NCBI GenBank assembly: GCA_036338025.1
Contig: JAYZDB010000313.1
Coordinates: forward strand, 1-15,975
Direction: 5' to 3'
DNA: 15,975 nucleotides
From: JAYZDB01 sp036338025
Lineage (GTDB): Bacteria; Planctomycetota; UBA1135; UBA2386
Part shown: in pieces, positions 15,551 to 15,975 of the stretch
Numbering within the stretch: position 1 is the stretch's first letter
Layout: each line of letters begins with the position of its first letter
The notes under the pieces: model-generated
Database searches by the model: none
The model's input: only the letters and a program-made list of their open reading frames with translations
What the model was told of the DNA's origin: nothing
Position numbers and translations under genes: made by a program

Positions 15551-15975
15551 TTAGTCGTTGCGGTGTTGGTCCAGTGCTCGTGACCACGCCTGGTGCAACT
15601 CGGACTTGAAGCGGTCCTTGTCATCCTTGTGGGCTTCCCACAGCTTGCCGGCGTCTACCGTTTCGCACCGTTCGCGCATCCAGGCGATGTAGCTCTCGAT
15701 GCGAGCAGCCGTTTCTTCTCCGTGGTCACTGCGACCGAGCCGGCCCCCACTGTCAGCACCGACCGCCAGGGCGAACAACCTGGCGTCGAAGTTCTTGTCC
15801 CGGAAGTAGCGGTCGTAGATCTTGGCGCGGGTGCCCGCCCGAAGCTCGGGGAGCTTGCGGGCGACCAGGTGCAGGCTACAGACAGCTTCGGCAAGTCGGC
15901 GCCCAGCCGCATCTGTAAGGCCAGGGAGGCGATCGAGCATGGATCGCAGCGGTTCGATGCCGCGATCCTCATGGC
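15551..15975 (-). CDS. cca: CCA-adding tRNA nucleotidyltransferase, C-terminal part; 5' end outside window
   Basis: The frame stays open from the stop at 15551 to the right edge (141 codons), so the ATG at 15940 is internal rather than the start. The visible part reads HEDRGIEPLRSMLDRLP near the edge, then AEAVCSLHLVARKLPELRAGTRAKIYDRYF, FDARLFALAVGADSGGRLG and a helical end. By eye it aligns with the C-terminal half of the E. coli-type CCA protein, including the HEGR segment of its HD domain and the LTSEADVRGRTG segment, and the last 40 residues (VDAGKLWEAHKDDKDRFKSEL) align with that enzyme's tail. The full enzyme repairs or adds the CCA end of tRNA. The nucleotidyltransferase head, with its catalytic Asp residues, lies outside the window, so a CCA versus poly(A) role cannot be settled. 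Tail to tail with the repeat protein gene. Confidence 0.6.
   Translation of the reverse strand, partial: HEDRGIEPLRSMLDRLPGLTDAAGRRLAEAVCSLHLVARKLPELRAGTRAKIYDRYFRDKNFDARLFALAVGADSGGRLGRSDHGEETAARIESYIAWMRERCETVDAGKLWEAHKDDKDRFKSELHQAWSRALDQHRND

Noticed and set aside
1..15975. Mobile elements, CRISPR arrays, tRNA genes, defence islands
   Set aside because: No transposase or integrase, no regularly spaced repeats, no tRNA-like cloverleaf and no restriction partner were seen on reading both strands.

Overview
This is a GC-rich bacterial window (roughly 60% or more by eye), densely coded on both strands, with 11 genes. Two run off the edges: topA at the left and a cca-like gene at the right. 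I see no rRNA, tRNA, CRISPR array, insertion sequence or phage gene. Gene content (topA, cca, tag, M24B aminopeptidase, S9 peptidase) is that of an ordinary chromosome. A large membrane-anchored protein built from carboxypeptidase-regulatory-like beta modules, together with scarce Shine-Dalgarno motifs, would fit Planctomycetota or a similar environmental lineage. That placement is inference only; no marker here proves it.

Layout. 1-2270 (-): DNA topoisomerase I, cut at its 3' end, with a candidate promoter at 2288-2317. 2420-3820 (+): a solitary amino-type DNA methyltransferase, tail to tail with 3829-4083 (-), a small two-helix membrane protein resembling the phospholipase D N-terminal segment. 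4363-4893 (+): a small lipoprotein. A 358-nt gap (4894-5251) with a hairpin follows. 5252-7390 (+) is an (alpha/alpha)6-barrel glycosidase-like protein whose stop overlaps the start of 7390-8322 (+), a PLP-dependent serine racemase/threonine dehydratase-family enzyme. Facing this pair is a minus-strand group: M24B Xaa-Pro aminopeptidase (11019-12428), DNA-3-methyladenine glycosylase I (10446-11012, GTG start 6 nt downstream) and a secreted S9 peptidase (8330-10342, 103 nt further). Diverging from this group is a 989-aa repeat protein (12575-15544), which meets the C-terminal part of a CCA-adding enzyme (15551 to the right edge) tail to tail.

How the genes relate. Two co-transcribed sets are likely: glycosidase-like plus PLP enzyme, and aminopeptidase plus tag, possibly with the S9 peptidase. 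The two peptidases together suggest peptide scavenging, one exported and one cytoplasmic. The rest look like independent housekeeping or surface genes. I found no convincing new defence or biosynthetic system. The most interesting points are the glycosidase-like protein lacking an acidic residue at the expected general-acid position, the methyltransferase with motif I before motif IV and a C8 tract near its start, a G9 tract in the repeat protein, convergent genes packed 6-8 nt apart, and the near absence of Shine-Dalgarno sequences.
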